Part shown: positions 26,424-35,908 of the stretch, in pieces
How the letters are laid out: the number at the start of each line of letters is the position of its first letter
Position numbering within the stretch: position 1 is the stretch's first letter
Origin: Candidatus Acidiferrales bacterium
GTDB taxonomy: Bacteria; Acidobacteriota; Terriglobia; Acidiferrales; UBA7541
NCBI GenBank assembly: GCA_035934015.1
Contig: DASYYH010000016.1
Coordinates: 310,001-374,000 of the forward strand
Direction: 5' to 3'
Length of the DNA: 64,000 nucleotides
Position numbers and translations under genes: made by a program
The notes under the pieces: generated by a model
Seen by the model: the letters and a program-made list of their open reading frames with translations, nothing else
What the model was told of the DNA's origin: nothing
Database searches by the model: none

Positions 26424-26780
26424 TCAATTCTCGCTTAGTCATTAAGAAGAATTTGCCTTGGAGATGGGCAATGTCGGATAACCAGCGAAGAAATTAACCG
26501 GAATTTTCTCATTTCCTTCAAAAGCGGCTCTGACTATACGCCTGTTCCACTCGCGCGCATAGAGTGAAAAAATCTTCCTGGAAAAACTCGGCGAAGCGCG
26601 AAAAATATGAGGCCGATTAAGATTCGCGGGATGTGCGAGCTTTCTTGCGATACAGTGTTCGAGGGCGGTGTGGATGCTATCTGTGGTCACCAGTTTGTTG
26701 CTATTTTGGGGCATCGGCCCAATTCAGCATTTAGCGCAAAAGGCGCACCGATTCTTGCATTCACTGGGGCGAATCTCGTG
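26424..26780. other. Intergenic region, no convincing gene
   Basis: About 357 bases lie between the methyltransferase and the DCC protein. A 90-codon minus-strand frame (26442-26714) and an upstream extension of the DCC gene frame exist, but neither has a ribosome site or family pattern. The region is lower in G+C than its surroundings. I see no clear terminator or RNA. Confidence 0.4.
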
Positions 26781-27188
26781 ATGCAATCGAATCTAAGATC
26801 CGTTTCAACGGTTCCTGAATCCGGCTGGATTCTTTATGACGGCGATTGCGGATTTTGCTACTGGTGGGTTCACGTTTGGGAGAAGACAATCGCCAAGCGC
26901 GGATTCGCGCTGAAAGATCTGCAAAGCGCAGCGGCCGATGGCACGCTGAAGATTTCGGACGAAAAACTGCTTGACGATATTCGCGTGCAGACGCGCGACG
27001 GGCATGTGGAATCGGGCGCGGATGCGTATCTTTACGTGACGCGGCGAATCTGGTGGGCGTGGCCATTCTATGCGATCTTTAGCCTACCGGGATTCCACTG
27101 GGTGCTGTGGCGAGGCTACCGGTGGTTCAACCGCAATCGCTACCGATTTTCGCGGCAGTGTCCGCTACCGCCAACGGCGCAGAAATGA
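26781..27188 (+). CDS. DCC family (DUF393) thiol-disulfide oxidoreductase-like protein
   Basis: The 135-residue product contains the family-defining YDGDCGFCYWW (Cys23 and Cys26 from ATG 26781), followed by thioredoxin-like elements and the C-terminal WWAWPFYAIFSLPGFHWVLW and YRWFNRNRYRFS. The protein is small, probably cytoplasmic or membrane associated, and may act in disulfide exchange, though the family is poorly characterised. The frame is open upstream to 26607, but 26781 matches family lengths. Confidence 0.85.
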   Translation: MQSNLRSVSTVPESGWILYDGDCGFCYWWVHVWEKTIAKRGFALKDLQSAAADGTLKISDEKLLDDIRVQTRDGHVESGADAYLYVTRRIWWAWPFYAIFSLPGFHWVLWRGYRWFNRNRYRFSRQCPLPPTAQK

Positions 27189-27197
27189 ACGCGTGGC

Positions 27198-27728
27198 TTA
27201 GGCTCGCCGCTTCGCGCGGCCGCCGCCCTTGGCGAGAATCGCTTCGATTTGCTTCATGTGGTTGATGTCGTGACAGGCGAAATGCCTGGCTATGGTGCGA
27301 ATTCCCTCTTCGCCACGCTCCGAGTGCACGCCATAGAGATCCCACTGCGCGCTATCGAGATGCTTCAGCAGGCCGAGGTTCGCTTCGCGAATGGTGCAAA
27401 ATAATTCGAGCGATTTCTTGGCATCGCGCCTGGCGTACTTGCCTGTTTCGGCCCACTTGTCTTGATCGAATGCTTCGATGGGCGTACCGGGCCGCTCGAG
27501 GATCTTGCGCATGCGATAGGCACCGACAAGCTCGTCATCAGCCAAATGAGCGATGATTTCCGCGATGCTCCACTTGCCGGGCGCAGGGCGATGCATCAAT
27601 GTTTTCCTTGGGATGCCGCGAATGAGGCCGGCGATCTTTTGCGCCGTGGCTCGCTGGACTTTGATTGGGTCCTGATCGCCCAAGTAGTTGCTTAGGCGCT
27701 TCAAATACTCCTGCGGAGTTTCCGGCAT
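27198..27728 (-). CDS. DinB-like family protein
   Basis: The 176-residue four-helix bundle has the DinB/YfiT pattern: GKWSIAEIIAHLADDELVGA with the first His, and RHFACHDINHMKQIEAIL with the second His pair. These His residues usually hold a divalent metal, and several family members are thiol transferases. ATG at 27728 follows AGGGA. A GTG at 27743 is also possible. The DCC gene converges with it, 9 bases apart. Confidence 0.85.
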   Translation of the reverse strand: MPETPQEYLKRLSNYLGDQDPIKVQRATAQKIAGLIRGIPRKTLMHRPAPGKWSIAEIIAHLADDELVGAYRMRKILERPGTPIEAFDQDKWAETGKYARRDAKKSLELFCTIREANLGLLKHLDSAQWDLYGVHSERGEEGIRTIARHFACHDINHMKQIEAILAKGGGRAKRRA

Positions 27729-27773
27729 TCGTTTTCCCTTCACGGATCGAATTTCTTTGCCGCCTCTTCGAAT

Positions 27774-29570
27774 TTAATGGACTGCGACCGCGTCCGTCTG
27801 GGCAAGTAGCTCGCCTTTCACACTTTCGCGCATGACCAAGCGCAGGCGGTACGTGCCGGGCGATGCGGGCAGAACCATGGAGGCTTTTATGCCCGTCTTC
27901 GACAGGTCCGCAAACGTATTGGCCTTGAGCGCGAGAGACATCTGCGCTTCCTTGCCTTCGACGAACGCGCCATTCGAATCAAATAGCGCGGCGACAAACA
28001 CCATATCGCCCATCGTGCGATCCTGCTGCTGCACGACGGGAAGATTTTTGAGATCCACGTGGAATTCGGCGACGAGTTCCTGCGATCCGGAGGCAGCGCG
28101 CTGAAGCCTGTAGGTCACTGTAGCGGGAGCGGTAGCCACGTCAGCAGCGGCCTTGACCTGCTGATCGATGATTTCCTGCGTTGTCGGCGCGGCAGGAATT
28201 GGTTTTTCTCTTTTCACGGCAAAATAGCCCGGGCGCGTTTCGACATCAAACTTTCCGGGAAGATTGACTTCCACTTTCAACTTATGAAACGCACCATTCA
28301 ATTTCGCTTCTTCCGGCGCAAAACCCAGCAGGTATTCGATGTGCGGAGCCGCGGCGAGAGAATAATATCCGGCGGTCAGGTCATTTCGATTGTGAAAAAA
28401 ACGGCCGCCGGTGCCGACGGCGAAATCCACCATGGCTCCGGTCAGGCTGGTCAGCCTTGGCGCGAGGCTTTCTGTTTCATGCGCTGCCACAGCGTCGGCC
28501 ATATCCACGGATTGGCTTTCCATCTCAGACTGGTTTGGGACCTCCGTATAGAGGCCCTTGGCGTCGAGCGCGTTGATGACCACGCCGGCGCGGAGCGCGT
28601 TATCCACCATTGTGTCCACTTCGGTTTCCAGTGTCTGAGTCATGAAACCAGAGGAAGCCAGCACCAAAACACGATCACCCGGCCTTTTCGTCAAGTAATT
28701 GACGACCGCCTGGATACTATTCAGCGTGTCTTGCGACATCTCACGGATGGAACTCCACATTTGTTTCGATTCTGTCTGAACCAACTGCTCTTGCTGGCTC
28801 ACACACATGGGCTCAAGGTTTGTCTCGTCGTAGCAATTGCACTGATAGGCCTCGCCAACAATTGTCACATAGGTAGGAGAGCCCATTGGCGGGTTTTGAT
28901 CGCTAATTGGAGGAAGCGGTTCATTGGCAATCTCATAGGCATCGTAGGGCGAAATATGCGGACAGCCGGGGCTTGCGATGCTGCGCCCGCGAAACTTCAG
29001 ATTCTCGATTGCACTGATGACTTCGGGCGCATTCGGCGTGAAGTCAACCGTCTGCGAACCGGAGGAAGTAAACAAGGCGACTTTGTCGCTCGGGCCAACG
29101 CCCGTTTTGACAAAGTTCTCGGCGGCGAGCTGCACGTGGCGCATATCGCCGAACGTGGTGTTCAGATCGTCGAAAAACAAGGCAACGAAACGCGGGCGCG
29201 GCGGAGGAGTCTCAGCGGGTGCGCTCTTTGCGGATGCGGCTGCGTGGCGCACCTCCGCCAACGTGAGGTGAGTTTCTACGGAAAACGCGGAGATGGACTG
29301 CTCCTTGCCCTCGTCGTAGATTTTGAAATCGGACTGCTTCAGACCAGGCACAATCTGGCCTTTGCTATCGCGCACCACAGTGCCGACTTCGACGGTGTTG
29401 CTCTCGACTTTCAGAATGGGCGCCGGCGGCTTGTAAGGCCAGCTATGCACGGTGACTTCACCCGGAGAAATTGCCTGCGCGAAAAGAGGAGTGCGGGAGA
29501 ACATCGCCCCCAAGGACAAACTGAAAATCAAGGATGCGGCAAAAGCCAAGACTCGGAAGGCACGGGGCAT
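27774..29570 (-). CDS. VWFA domain protein of the acidobacterial type (exported)
   Basis: The 598-residue product starts with a signal peptide (MPRAFRVLAFAASLIFSLSL, cleaved near LFAQ). The domain that follows, TVVRDSKGQIVPGLKQSDFK and IYDEGKEQSISAFSV, then FVALFFDDLNTTFGDMRHV, is the VWFA-related form recognised mainly in Acidobacteria. Later segments include VLVLASSGFM and AAPHIEYLLGFAPEE. The usual MIDAS DxSxS is replaced by DDLNT. The C-terminal 150 residues form a beta-rich domain. It is probably periplasmic or surface exposed, and its partner is unknown. Confidence 0.87.
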   Translation of the reverse strand: MPRAFRVLAFAASLIFSLSLGAMFSRTPLFAQAISPGEVTVHSWPYKPPAPILKVESNTVEVGTVVRDSKGQIVPGLKQSDFKIYDEGKEQSISAFSVETHLTLAEVRHAAASAKSAPAETPPPRPRFVALFFDDLNTTFGDMRHVQLAAENFVKTGVGPSDKVALFTSSGSQTVDFTPNAPEVISAIENLKFRGRSIASPGCPHISPYDAYEIANEPLPPISDQNPPMGSPTYVTIVGEAYQCNCYDETNLEPMCVSQQEQLVQTESKQMWSSIREMSQDTLNSIQAVVNYLTKRPGDRVLVLASSGFMTQTLETEVDTMVDNALRAGVVINALDAKGLYTEVPNQSEMESQSVDMADAVAAHETESLAPRLTSLTGAMVDFAVGTGGRFFHNRNDLTAGYYSLAAAPHIEYLLGFAPEEAKLNGAFHKLKVEVNLPGKFDVETRPGYFAVKREKPIPAAPTTQEIIDQQVKAAADVATAPATVTYRLQRAASGSQELVAEFHVDLKNLPVVQQQDRTMGDMVFVAALFDSNGAFVEGKEAQMSLALKANTFADLSKTGIKASMVLPASPGTYRLRLVMRESVKGELLAQTDAVAVH

Positions 29571-29677
29571 TGGGTAGCCGTAAGAGACGTCACTAACTTA
29601 CCACCAATCCGCATGTATTGCAGCCCCTTCGCGGGCGCCGCGAATTTCCATTGCGGTGAAATCCCGTGCGAAAGAGG

Positions 29678-29947
29678 TTATGCCTTCTTAGCTTTGTACC
29701 AGTCGGCGTTGGCTGCGGCGTAGCTGGACCACTTCTCGGGCAAATCTTCCATGGCGAAGATGGCCGTCACCGGACATACGGGAACGCAGGCGCCGCAATC
29801 GATGCACTCGTCGGGATTGATGTAGAGCTGCTTTTCGGCTTCGAAACTGGCTTCGTCTTTGCGCGGGTGGATGCAATCGACCGGGCAAACGTCCACGCAT
29901 GCCGAATCCTTCGTTCCGATGCAAGGCTCTGCAATCACATACGCCAT
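29678..29947 (-). CDS. 7Fe ferredoxin (3Fe-4S/4Fe-4S)
   Basis: The 89-residue FdxA-like ferredoxin begins MAYVIAEPCIGTKDSACVDV. The first Cys set, C-x7-C-x3-CP, fits a 3Fe-4S cluster with a further Cys in VDCIHP. The second, CIDCGACVPVCP, binds a 4Fe-4S cluster. A C-terminal extension (WSSYAAANADWYKAKKA) is common in this class. It is a cytoplasmic electron carrier with unknown partner. A ribosome site AGGGAGAG precedes the ATG. Confidence 0.92.
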   Translation of the reverse strand: MAYVIAEPCIGTKDSACVDVCPVDCIHPRKDEASFEAEKQLYINPDECIDCGACVPVCPVTAIFAMEDLPEKWSSYAAANADWYKAKKA

Positions 29948-30113
29948 TGAACTCTCCCTGTAATTGCGATCGTCGCTTCCGATGAATCAGTGTCAATTCT
30001 GCCAAATAATCCGCGCTGAGTAAATCCCATCCGAAAGAAATTCCATCTTGCGTTGCGGCGAGAGGCACGCGCGGGCAGTTCCGTGGCCTTCCGGCGTACG
30101 ACGAAAGTTCTCC

Positions 30114-30160
30114 TTGACAGTCTAGGAGAATCGTCGTAGCTTCCTAGTTTATCTAGGAGA
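30114..30160 (+). promoter_or_regulatory. padR-ADOP promoter with repeated operator half-sites
   Basis: TTGACA (30114-30119) is followed at 17 bases by TAGCTT (30137-30142). TCTAGGAGA occurs at 30121-30129 and again at 30152-30160, with the inverted half TCCTAG at 30142-30147 between them, so the operator surrounds the -10. The second TCTAGGAGA also supplies the padR ribosome site. Autoregulation by PadR is likely. Confidence 0.6.
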
Positions 30161-30168
30161 AGAAGCCC

Positions 30169-30510
30169 GTGAGCAAACAAATCGACCTGCTGCAAGGAAC
30201 TCTGGACCTGCTGATTCTGAAGGCTGTTTCGCTGGGGCCGCTGCACGGGTATGGCGTTCTGCTACGCATCCAGCAGATTTCGCAGAACCGTCTGGAGATT
30301 CTGCAAGGCTCTCTTTATCCCGCGCTTTATCGGCTCGAACAACAGGGCTGGATTGCCAGCGAATGGGGCGAATCGGAAAACAAACGCAAGGCGAAATATT
30401 ACCGCCTGACGGCCGCCGGCAAACGACAATTGCTGAGCGAAGCGGAAAAATGGAACCGCATGGCCGACGTGATTGCGGGCATTTTGCATACGTCACCCGG
30501 GGAAGTATGA
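30169..30510 (+). CDS. PadR family transcriptional regulator
   Basis: The 113-residue winged-helix protein has the full PadR pattern: [32 protein letters not shown], the recognition segment [20 protein letters not shown] and the wing [18 protein letters not shown]. It lacks a long C-terminal domain and belongs to the short type found before ADOP permeases. GTG at 30169 lies just after the operator repeat. Its stop overlaps the first ADOP permease start (ATGA), so regulator and permease are coupled. Confidence 0.93.
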   Translation: MSKQIDLLQGTLDLLILKAVSLGPLHGYGVLLRIQQISQNRLEILQGSLYPALYRLEQQGWIASEWGESENKRKAKYYRLTAAGKRQLLSEAEKWNRMADVIAGILHTSPGEV

Positions 30511-33170
30511 AAACGCTGAAACGATTGCGATTCTGGCTGCGGGCTATCGCGCATCGCTCGCGCACCGAAGGCGATATGGATACGGAACTGCGTTTTCATA
30601 TCGAAGCGCGCGCCGAGGATTTGATACGTGCGGGCGTTTCGAGCGAAGAGGCCCTTCGCCGCGCACGGATGGAGTTCGGCGGCGTGGATAAAACGAAGGA
30701 AGAATGCCGCGAAGCGCGGGGCATCAACTTGCTCGAATCGCTCATGCAGGACTCGCGCTATGCCTTGCGCATGCTGCGCAAATCGCCGGGGTTTACGGCG
30801 GTCGCGGTGCTGACGCTCGCGCTGGGCATCGGCGCGAACACAGCGATTTTTTCGGTTGTTGATGCTGTTCTGCTCCATCCGTTGCCATATAAAGCTCCGG
30901 ATCGGCTGGTATGGTTCACGGAATCAATACTCGATGTACCCGACAACAATGTTTCCTGGCTGGATATGCAGGACTGGAAAAGCCAAAACAATGTGTTCAC
31001 GGGAATAGCTGGATATAGCGACTACAAAATTGCCTTTGGCGAGAGAGATTCCAGCAACCCACATCTCCTTGCGGCGCGCTTTGTTTCCGACGGTTATTTC
31101 GACATTATGGGTGTAGACCCACTCCTTGGCCGGACGTTCGATCAGAAAGAAAACAGCGTGGGAGGGCCGCCAGTCGCCGTGCTTTCCCACAGTCTTTGGA
31201 TGGATGACTTTGCCGGTAATCCTGCTGCGATTGGCCAGACACTCGAGCGCAATAACAAAAGCTGGACAATTGTCGGAGTAATGCCCGCAGGATTCGGTGC
31301 AATTACGCATACCCAGATCTGGCTGCCGTTTGAACAGGTCGTTTCAAAGCAAAATTTGACCGAGCGGCAGTTCAGCTGGGGAATGTATGCGGTTGGCCGT
31401 TTGAAAGCCGGCGTCACTTTCGAAAAAGCCCGCGTCAATATGTCCGCCATTTCTCTGCGCTTGGAACACCAATATCCGAAGACCACAGGCGGCATTGCCG
31501 TTATGGTTCCACTGGAGCGACGCATCGTCGGGAATATCCGGCCCGCACTTTTGATTCTCTCCGCGGCCGTGCTTTTCCTCTTGCTGATCGCTTGCGCCAA
31601 TATCGCGAGTCTCCTGCTAGTGAAAGCCGCAGGACGTCAAAAGGAAATCGCCGTTCGACTTGCACTTGGCGCGGGCAAATGGAGGGTTTTCCGTCAGCTT
31701 ATTGTTGAAAGCTTGGTCCTCAGCCTTGGCGGTGCGATTCTGGGGCTATTGCTGGCAGTGTGGGGAACAAAACTGGTTGCCGCGCTCATGCCGGCGAATT
31801 CTCCTTTCGCCAAAGTTATTTCCCTCAATAGCAGTGCGTTGCTCTTCACACTGGCACTGACATTGCTCACGGGATTGCTCTTCGGCCTCGCTCCCGCGCT
31901 GATGAGCTTGAAAATGAATCTCCAGAACTCCCTGAAGTCAGGCGTTCATCAAGTTCACGGCGGCCGGAATCGCGCTCATAGAGTTCTGGTCATCACGGAG
32001 GTGGGCCTTGCGGCTGCACTCTTGATTGGCGCGGGATTGATGATGCGTAGCATGGTGCAATTGTTCCGCGTCGCTCCCGGATTTGATACTCATCAATTGC
32101 TCACCATGGATGCCATCTTGGGACGGGCTTCCATTCTTCCTCGCCCGCAGGTTGCCCTGCTGTTCGACCAGGCAGTCGCTCGTATTCAGCAACTTCCTGG
32201 CGTTGAGTCTGTTGCATGTGCATCTCCCGCTCCCTTCTCCGACATCGCCCTGCTCCCGTCCTGGAATTTGACGTTTTTTGCCATCAAAGGCCGGCCACCC
32301 GCGTCGGGAACTCCTTGGGTGGTGCACACCGTATCTGTCAGCCCGGATTACTTTCGCACTCTACGCGTTCCGCTGATTGCGGGCCGAACCTTCACGCCGG
32401 CAGACAATGACAATTCGCTGCCCGTAGCTGTGATCGATCAAGAGATCGCGCAGCGTTATTGGCCGGGCCAAAACCCCATCGGCAGCCAAATCAAGCTTGC
32501 CGTACGGGATTTCAATGATCCCTCGGTAAAGGCTGTGACAATCGTCGGCGTAGTGGGTACGGTGAAGGCTGGCGGCCTCGACGCTGCCTTCGGAGATGAT
32601 ATTTATCAGCCGCAAGACCAGCAGCCGACTGGCGGTGCGACGTTTCTCGTTCGTTCGAGTGTCGCTCCGCTCAGCCTCGCGCATTCCGTGGAATCCGCCA
32701 TTCATGGAGCCATGCCGGACTCTCCCGTATATCACGTGCAAACCATGGACGAGATGGTTCAAGCCTCTCAAGCAACGCGGAGCCTTTCCTTGCGACTTTT
32801 GGCTGCTTTTTCTTTAGGCGCTCTTTTGCTGGCGGCGCTGGGGTTGTATGGAGTCATATCCTACGTCGTCAGCCAGAGCACTAATGAGATTGGTGTTCGC
32901 ATGGCGCTGGGCGCGCAGCGAACGAATATTCTTCGACTCGTATTGGGGCAAGGCATGCGGATGGCGTTGTGGGGGATCGGCGCTGGCATTGTCGCGGCGT
33001 TAGCGCTCACCTGGCTTATGGCAAGCCTGCTGTTTGGCGTCGCCGCCAAAGATCCGCTCACATTCGTTGGCGTAACAATTTTGCTGGCGATTGTCGCCTT
33101 GCTCGCCTGCTACGTTCCCGCACGCCGCGCCATGCGCGTCGACCCCATGGTGGCGCTGAGGTACGAATGA
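30507..33170 (+). CDS. ADOP-type MacB/FtsX-like permease 1
   Basis: The 887-residue protein has an acidobacterial N-terminal module ([20 protein letters not shown], then [14 protein letters not shown]), then a MacB_PCD-type periplasmic domain beginning after [20 protein letters not shown]. Two FtsX permease domains follow (about residues 395-510 and 770-885), ending [15 protein letters not shown]. It has no ATPase domain and no ATPase gene is adjacent, hence duplicated orphan permease. The ATG at 30507 overlaps the padR stop. Function is unknown; related MacB proteins drive export by mechanotransmission with a separate ATPase. Confidence 0.93.
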   Translation: MKTLKRLRFWLRAIAHRSRTEGDMDTELRFHIEARAEDLIRAGVSSEEALRRARMEFGGVDKTKEECREARGINLLESLMQDSRYALRMLRKSPGFTAVAVLTLALGIGANTAIFSVVDAVLLHPLPYKAPDRLVWFTESILDVPDNNVSWLDMQDWKSQNNVFTGIAGYSDYKIAFGERDSSNPHLLAARFVSDGYFDIMGVDPLLGRTFDQKENSVGGPPVAVLSHSLWMDDFAGNPAAIGQTLERNNKSWTIVGVMPAGFGAITHTQIWLPFEQVVSKQNLTERQFSWGMYAVGRLKAGVTFEKARVNMSAISLRLEHQYPKTTGGIAVMVPLERRIVGNIRPALLILSAAVLFLLLIACANIASLLLVKAAGRQKEIAVRLALGAGKWRVFRQLIVESLVLSLGGAILGLLLAVWGTKLVAALMPANSPFAKVISLNSSALLFTLALTLLTGLLFGLAPALMSLKMNLQNSLKSGVHQVHGGRNRAHRVLVITEVGLAAALLIGAGLMMRSMVQLFRVAPGFDTHQLLTMDAILGRASILPRPQVALLFDQAVARIQQLPGVESVACASPAPFSDIALLPSWNLTFFAIKGRPPASGTPWVVHTVSVSPDYFRTLRVPLIAGRTFTPADNDNSLPVAVIDQEIAQRYWPGQNPIGSQIKLAVRDFNDPSVKAVTIVGVVGTVKAGGLDAAFGDDIYQPQDQQPTGGATFLVRSSVAPLSLAHSVESAIHGAMPDSPVYHVQTMDEMVQASQATRSLSLRLLAAFSLGALLLAALGLYGVISYVVSQSTNEIGVRMALGAQRTNILRLVLGQGMRMALWGIGAGIVAALALTWLMASLLFGVAAKDPLTFVGVTILLAIVALLACYVPARRAMRVDPMVALRYE

Positions 33171-33186
33171 TTTTCACGGAGGCTGT

Positions 33187-35892
33187 ATGAAGACGTTGAA
33201 GCGGTTGCGGTTTTGGCTGCGCACTGTCCTGCATCGCTCACGCACGGAAGGCGATATGGATACGGAGCTGCGTTTTCATATCGAAGCGCGCGCCGAGGAT
33301 TTGATTCGCACGGGCATTTCCCGCGAGGAAGCGCTGCGGCGAGCACGGATGGAGTTTGGCGGCATGGATAAAGCGAAGGAAGAATGCCGCGAGGCGCGCG
33401 GGATCAGCATCTTCGAATCGCTGCTACAGGATTTGCGTTACGGCGTGCGCATGCTGCGCAAATCGCCGGGATTTACGGCAATTGCTGTTCTCACGCTGGC
33501 GCTGGGCATTGGCGCCAACACGGCGATTTTCAGCATCGTCGATTCGCTGCTTCTGCGGCCGCTTCCCGTTGCTCAGCCTGGCCAGCTTGTGGTTCTGGCG
33601 TATCAACAAAAGAGCGGACCACTGCAAAATCAGATGTCGTATCCGAATCTTCAGGATATACAGAATCAGGGGACGAACGCTTTCTCCGGTGTGGTTGGGT
33701 CCGAAATTGGACTCGACTCGCTGGCGGTGAATGGCAAAGGCGAAAGGATTCTGACGAATTACGTTACGGGAAATTTCTTTTCGATGCTGGGGCTGAAACC
33801 CGCACTGGGGCGGCTGATTCTTCCTTCCGAAGGGCAGGTTGTGGACGCAGATCCTGTTCTCGTGCTCAGTTATTCCTACTGGCAATCGAGATTTGGCGGC
33901 GATCCTAGCGTCGTGCATGAAAAAGTATCGATCAACAGCCATCCGTTCACGATCGTCGGCGTTGCGCCCCAAGGGTTTCATGGAGTGCAAGCACTCTTAG
34001 ATGTACAGGGTTACATCCCCTACGGGATGCTGGCCGTCTCCGGCCGCAACCCCGGCTTTATGACCGATCGTGCGCGGAATGGAGGGTTCGCAGTGGCTCG
34101 GCTCCGACCGGGAGTTTCCCTGAAGCGAGCCAATGCGGAACTTGCCGTGATCGGGCAACGGCTCTCGGCCCAATATCCCACAGTGGACGATGGCATTCGA
34201 TTCAGCGCATTTCCTGAGCTTCGTTCGCGCCCTGACCCAGAGTCCGGCTCGCAGATCGTGCAAGTGGGAACAATATTTCTGGCACTGACACTGCTTGTTC
34301 TCCTGCTCGCGTGCGTGAATGTGGCAAACATACTGCTCGTGCGCGCCTCGACGAGGCAGCACGAGATGGCCATGCGCGCGGCGTTGGGAGCTTCGCGAAA
34401 GCGGCTCATCAGCCAACTGCTGACAGAGAGCGTTCTGCTGGCCCTGCTTGGCGGCGCAGCAGGCATTCTCCTGGGAATCTGGGCCAGCGGCGCCGTGGCG
34501 GGCATCAATTTGAAGTCCACCATCCCGGTCTTTCTCAATTTCGGTTTTGACTGGCGCGTTTTCGCATTCTCTCTGTGCGTCGCATTATTCGCGGGCGTAA
34601 TTGTCGGAATCATTCCGGCGTTGCGAGCTTCCCGTTCGGATATCAGCCAAATTCTGCGCGAGGGCGGCCGCGGAATTGCGTCCGGCAAACAACGGCTGCG
34701 CAGCGCGCTGGTCATCGCGCAAGTCAGCGGCTCGCTGGCGCTGCTGGTCATCGCCGCGCTTTTCGCGCGCAGCCTGGGAGCGGTGCAGAAGACCGATTTC
34801 GGGTTTGATCCAAATCACGTCATGAATTTCAGTATGGACCCCCACAACTTGGATTACACAGATGACCAGGCGGTGACGTTCTACAAGAACCTGCTGGACC
34901 GCGTCCGCGCGATGCCGGGCGTGCAGTCCGCAAGCGTGGCGTTCGCGGTTCCGTTCGGCTATATCACCACGGCTGGGACGCTGAGCGTCGAGGGTTATCA
35001 GCCGCCGCCGAACCAACCAGCTCCACAGGTCAACGAGAGCATGATTTCGCCGAGCTACTTTCAAACGATGCACATCCCGATGCTGCGGGGCCGCGACTTC
35101 AATGAGTCCGACACGAAAACATCACTGCGCGTCGCCATTGTCAACGAAGCGATGGCGAAAAAGTTCTGGCCGCATGAGGACCCGATCGGCCGGAAATTTC
35201 AGTCGTCCAGCGAAACAACAAAATCTGCGAGCGGAGCAAAGGAAGTGCCGCTGGAGGTGGTTGGCATCGCGAAAGACGCGCGGTTTATAAATCTTACGGG
35301 ACCGGTCGATCCTTATTTCTTCGTGCCGATAACGCAGGATGTCTGTCCGTTTGGGACGCTGCAGGTGCGCACCGCCGTGGCGCCGGAACCGATGGTTTCT
35401 GCAATCGAAGGCGTGACTGATTCGCTGGCGCCGGGTCTTCCCTTGTTCGACGTGCAGACAATGGAGGAAGCGCTGGATACGCTGAACGGCATCCTGCTCT
35501 TCCAGTTCGGAGCTGTGCTGGCTGGGGTTCTCGGCTTGCTTGGAATGACGCTTGCAATTGTCGGGGTCTATGGCGTCATCTCGTATTCGGCGAGCCAGCG
35601 CACCCACGAAATCGGCATTCGCATGGCGCTCGGCGCGCAGCCGGGCGACATCCTGAAAATGGTCTTGCGACAAGGCATCGTCATTATCCTCGCGGGCGTG
35701 AGCATCGGATTGCTGCTCGCGTTCGTGGTTGCGCGAGCGCTCGGAGATGTTTTTGTGGGCGTGAGCGCGACGGATCCGCCGACGTATGCCGGCGTGTCAC
35801 TTCTCCTGATGGCTGTGGCGTTGACTGCATGCTGGATTCCTGCGCGGCGCGCGATGCGGGTCGAGCCCATGGTGGCGCTGCGATACGAGTAA
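33187..35892 (+). CDS. ADOP-type MacB/FtsX-like permease 2
   Basis: The 901-residue paralogue lies 16 bases after permease 1. The first 120 residues are almost the same as in its neighbours ([20 protein letters not shown] and the [20 protein letters not shown] helix), while the periplasmic domain (after [14 protein letters not shown]) is clearly different. FtsX segments such as [20 protein letters not shown] and the C-terminal [20 protein letters not shown] are intact, and it ends [15 protein letters not shown]. Different periplasmic parts on a shared frame suggest different ligands or partners. Confidence 0.93.
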   Translation: MKTLKRLRFWLRTVLHRSRTEGDMDTELRFHIEARAEDLIRTGISREEALRRARMEFGGMDKAKEECREARGISIFESLLQDLRYGVRMLRKSPGFTAIAVLTLALGIGANTAIFSIVDSLLLRPLPVAQPGQLVVLAYQQKSGPLQNQMSYPNLQDIQNQGTNAFSGVVGSEIGLDSLAVNGKGERILTNYVTGNFFSMLGLKPALGRLILPSEGQVVDADPVLVLSYSYWQSRFGGDPSVVHEKVSINSHPFTIVGVAPQGFHGVQALLDVQGYIPYGMLAVSGRNPGFMTDRARNGGFAVARLRPGVSLKRANAELAVIGQRLSAQYPTVDDGIRFSAFPELRSRPDPESGSQIVQVGTIFLALTLLVLLLACVNVANILLVRASTRQHEMAMRAALGASRKRLISQLLTESVLLALLGGAAGILLGIWASGAVAGINLKSTIPVFLNFGFDWRVFAFSLCVALFAGVIVGIIPALRASRSDISQILREGGRGIASGKQRLRSALVIAQVSGSLALLVIAALFARSLGAVQKTDFGFDPNHVMNFSMDPHNLDYTDDQAVTFYKNLLDRVRAMPGVQSASVAFAVPFGYITTAGTLSVEGYQPPPNQPAPQVNESMISPSYFQTMHIPMLRGRDFNESDTKTSLRVAIVNEAMAKKFWPHEDPIGRKFQSSSETTKSASGAKEVPLEVVGIAKDARFINLTGPVDPYFFVPITQDVCPFGTLQVRTAVAPEPMVSAIEGVTDSLAPGLPLFDVQTMEEALDTLNGILLFQFGAVLAGVLGLLGMTLAIVGVYGVISYSASQRTHEIGIRMALGAQPGDILKMVLRQGIVIILAGVSIGLLLAFVVARALGDVFVGVSATDPPTYAGVSLLLMAVALTACWIPARRAMRVEPMVALRYE

Positions 35893-35908
35893 CGCGCAGA
35901 GAGGAAAC

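Noticed and set aside
26442-26714. 90-codon minus-strand frame in the 26.4-26.8 kb gap
   Set aside because: No ribosome site, no family pattern and ordinary intergenic composition. It might be a decayed gene but cannot be supported.
28059-29723. 554-codon plus-strand frame opposite the VWFA and ferredoxin genes
   Set aside because: It runs antisense over two well-supported genes and shows no domain pattern.
30363-30506. Upstream extension of the first ADOP permease frame
   Set aside because: It overlaps padR in another frame. All three paralogues start at the MKTL-type N-terminus, so 30507 is the true start.
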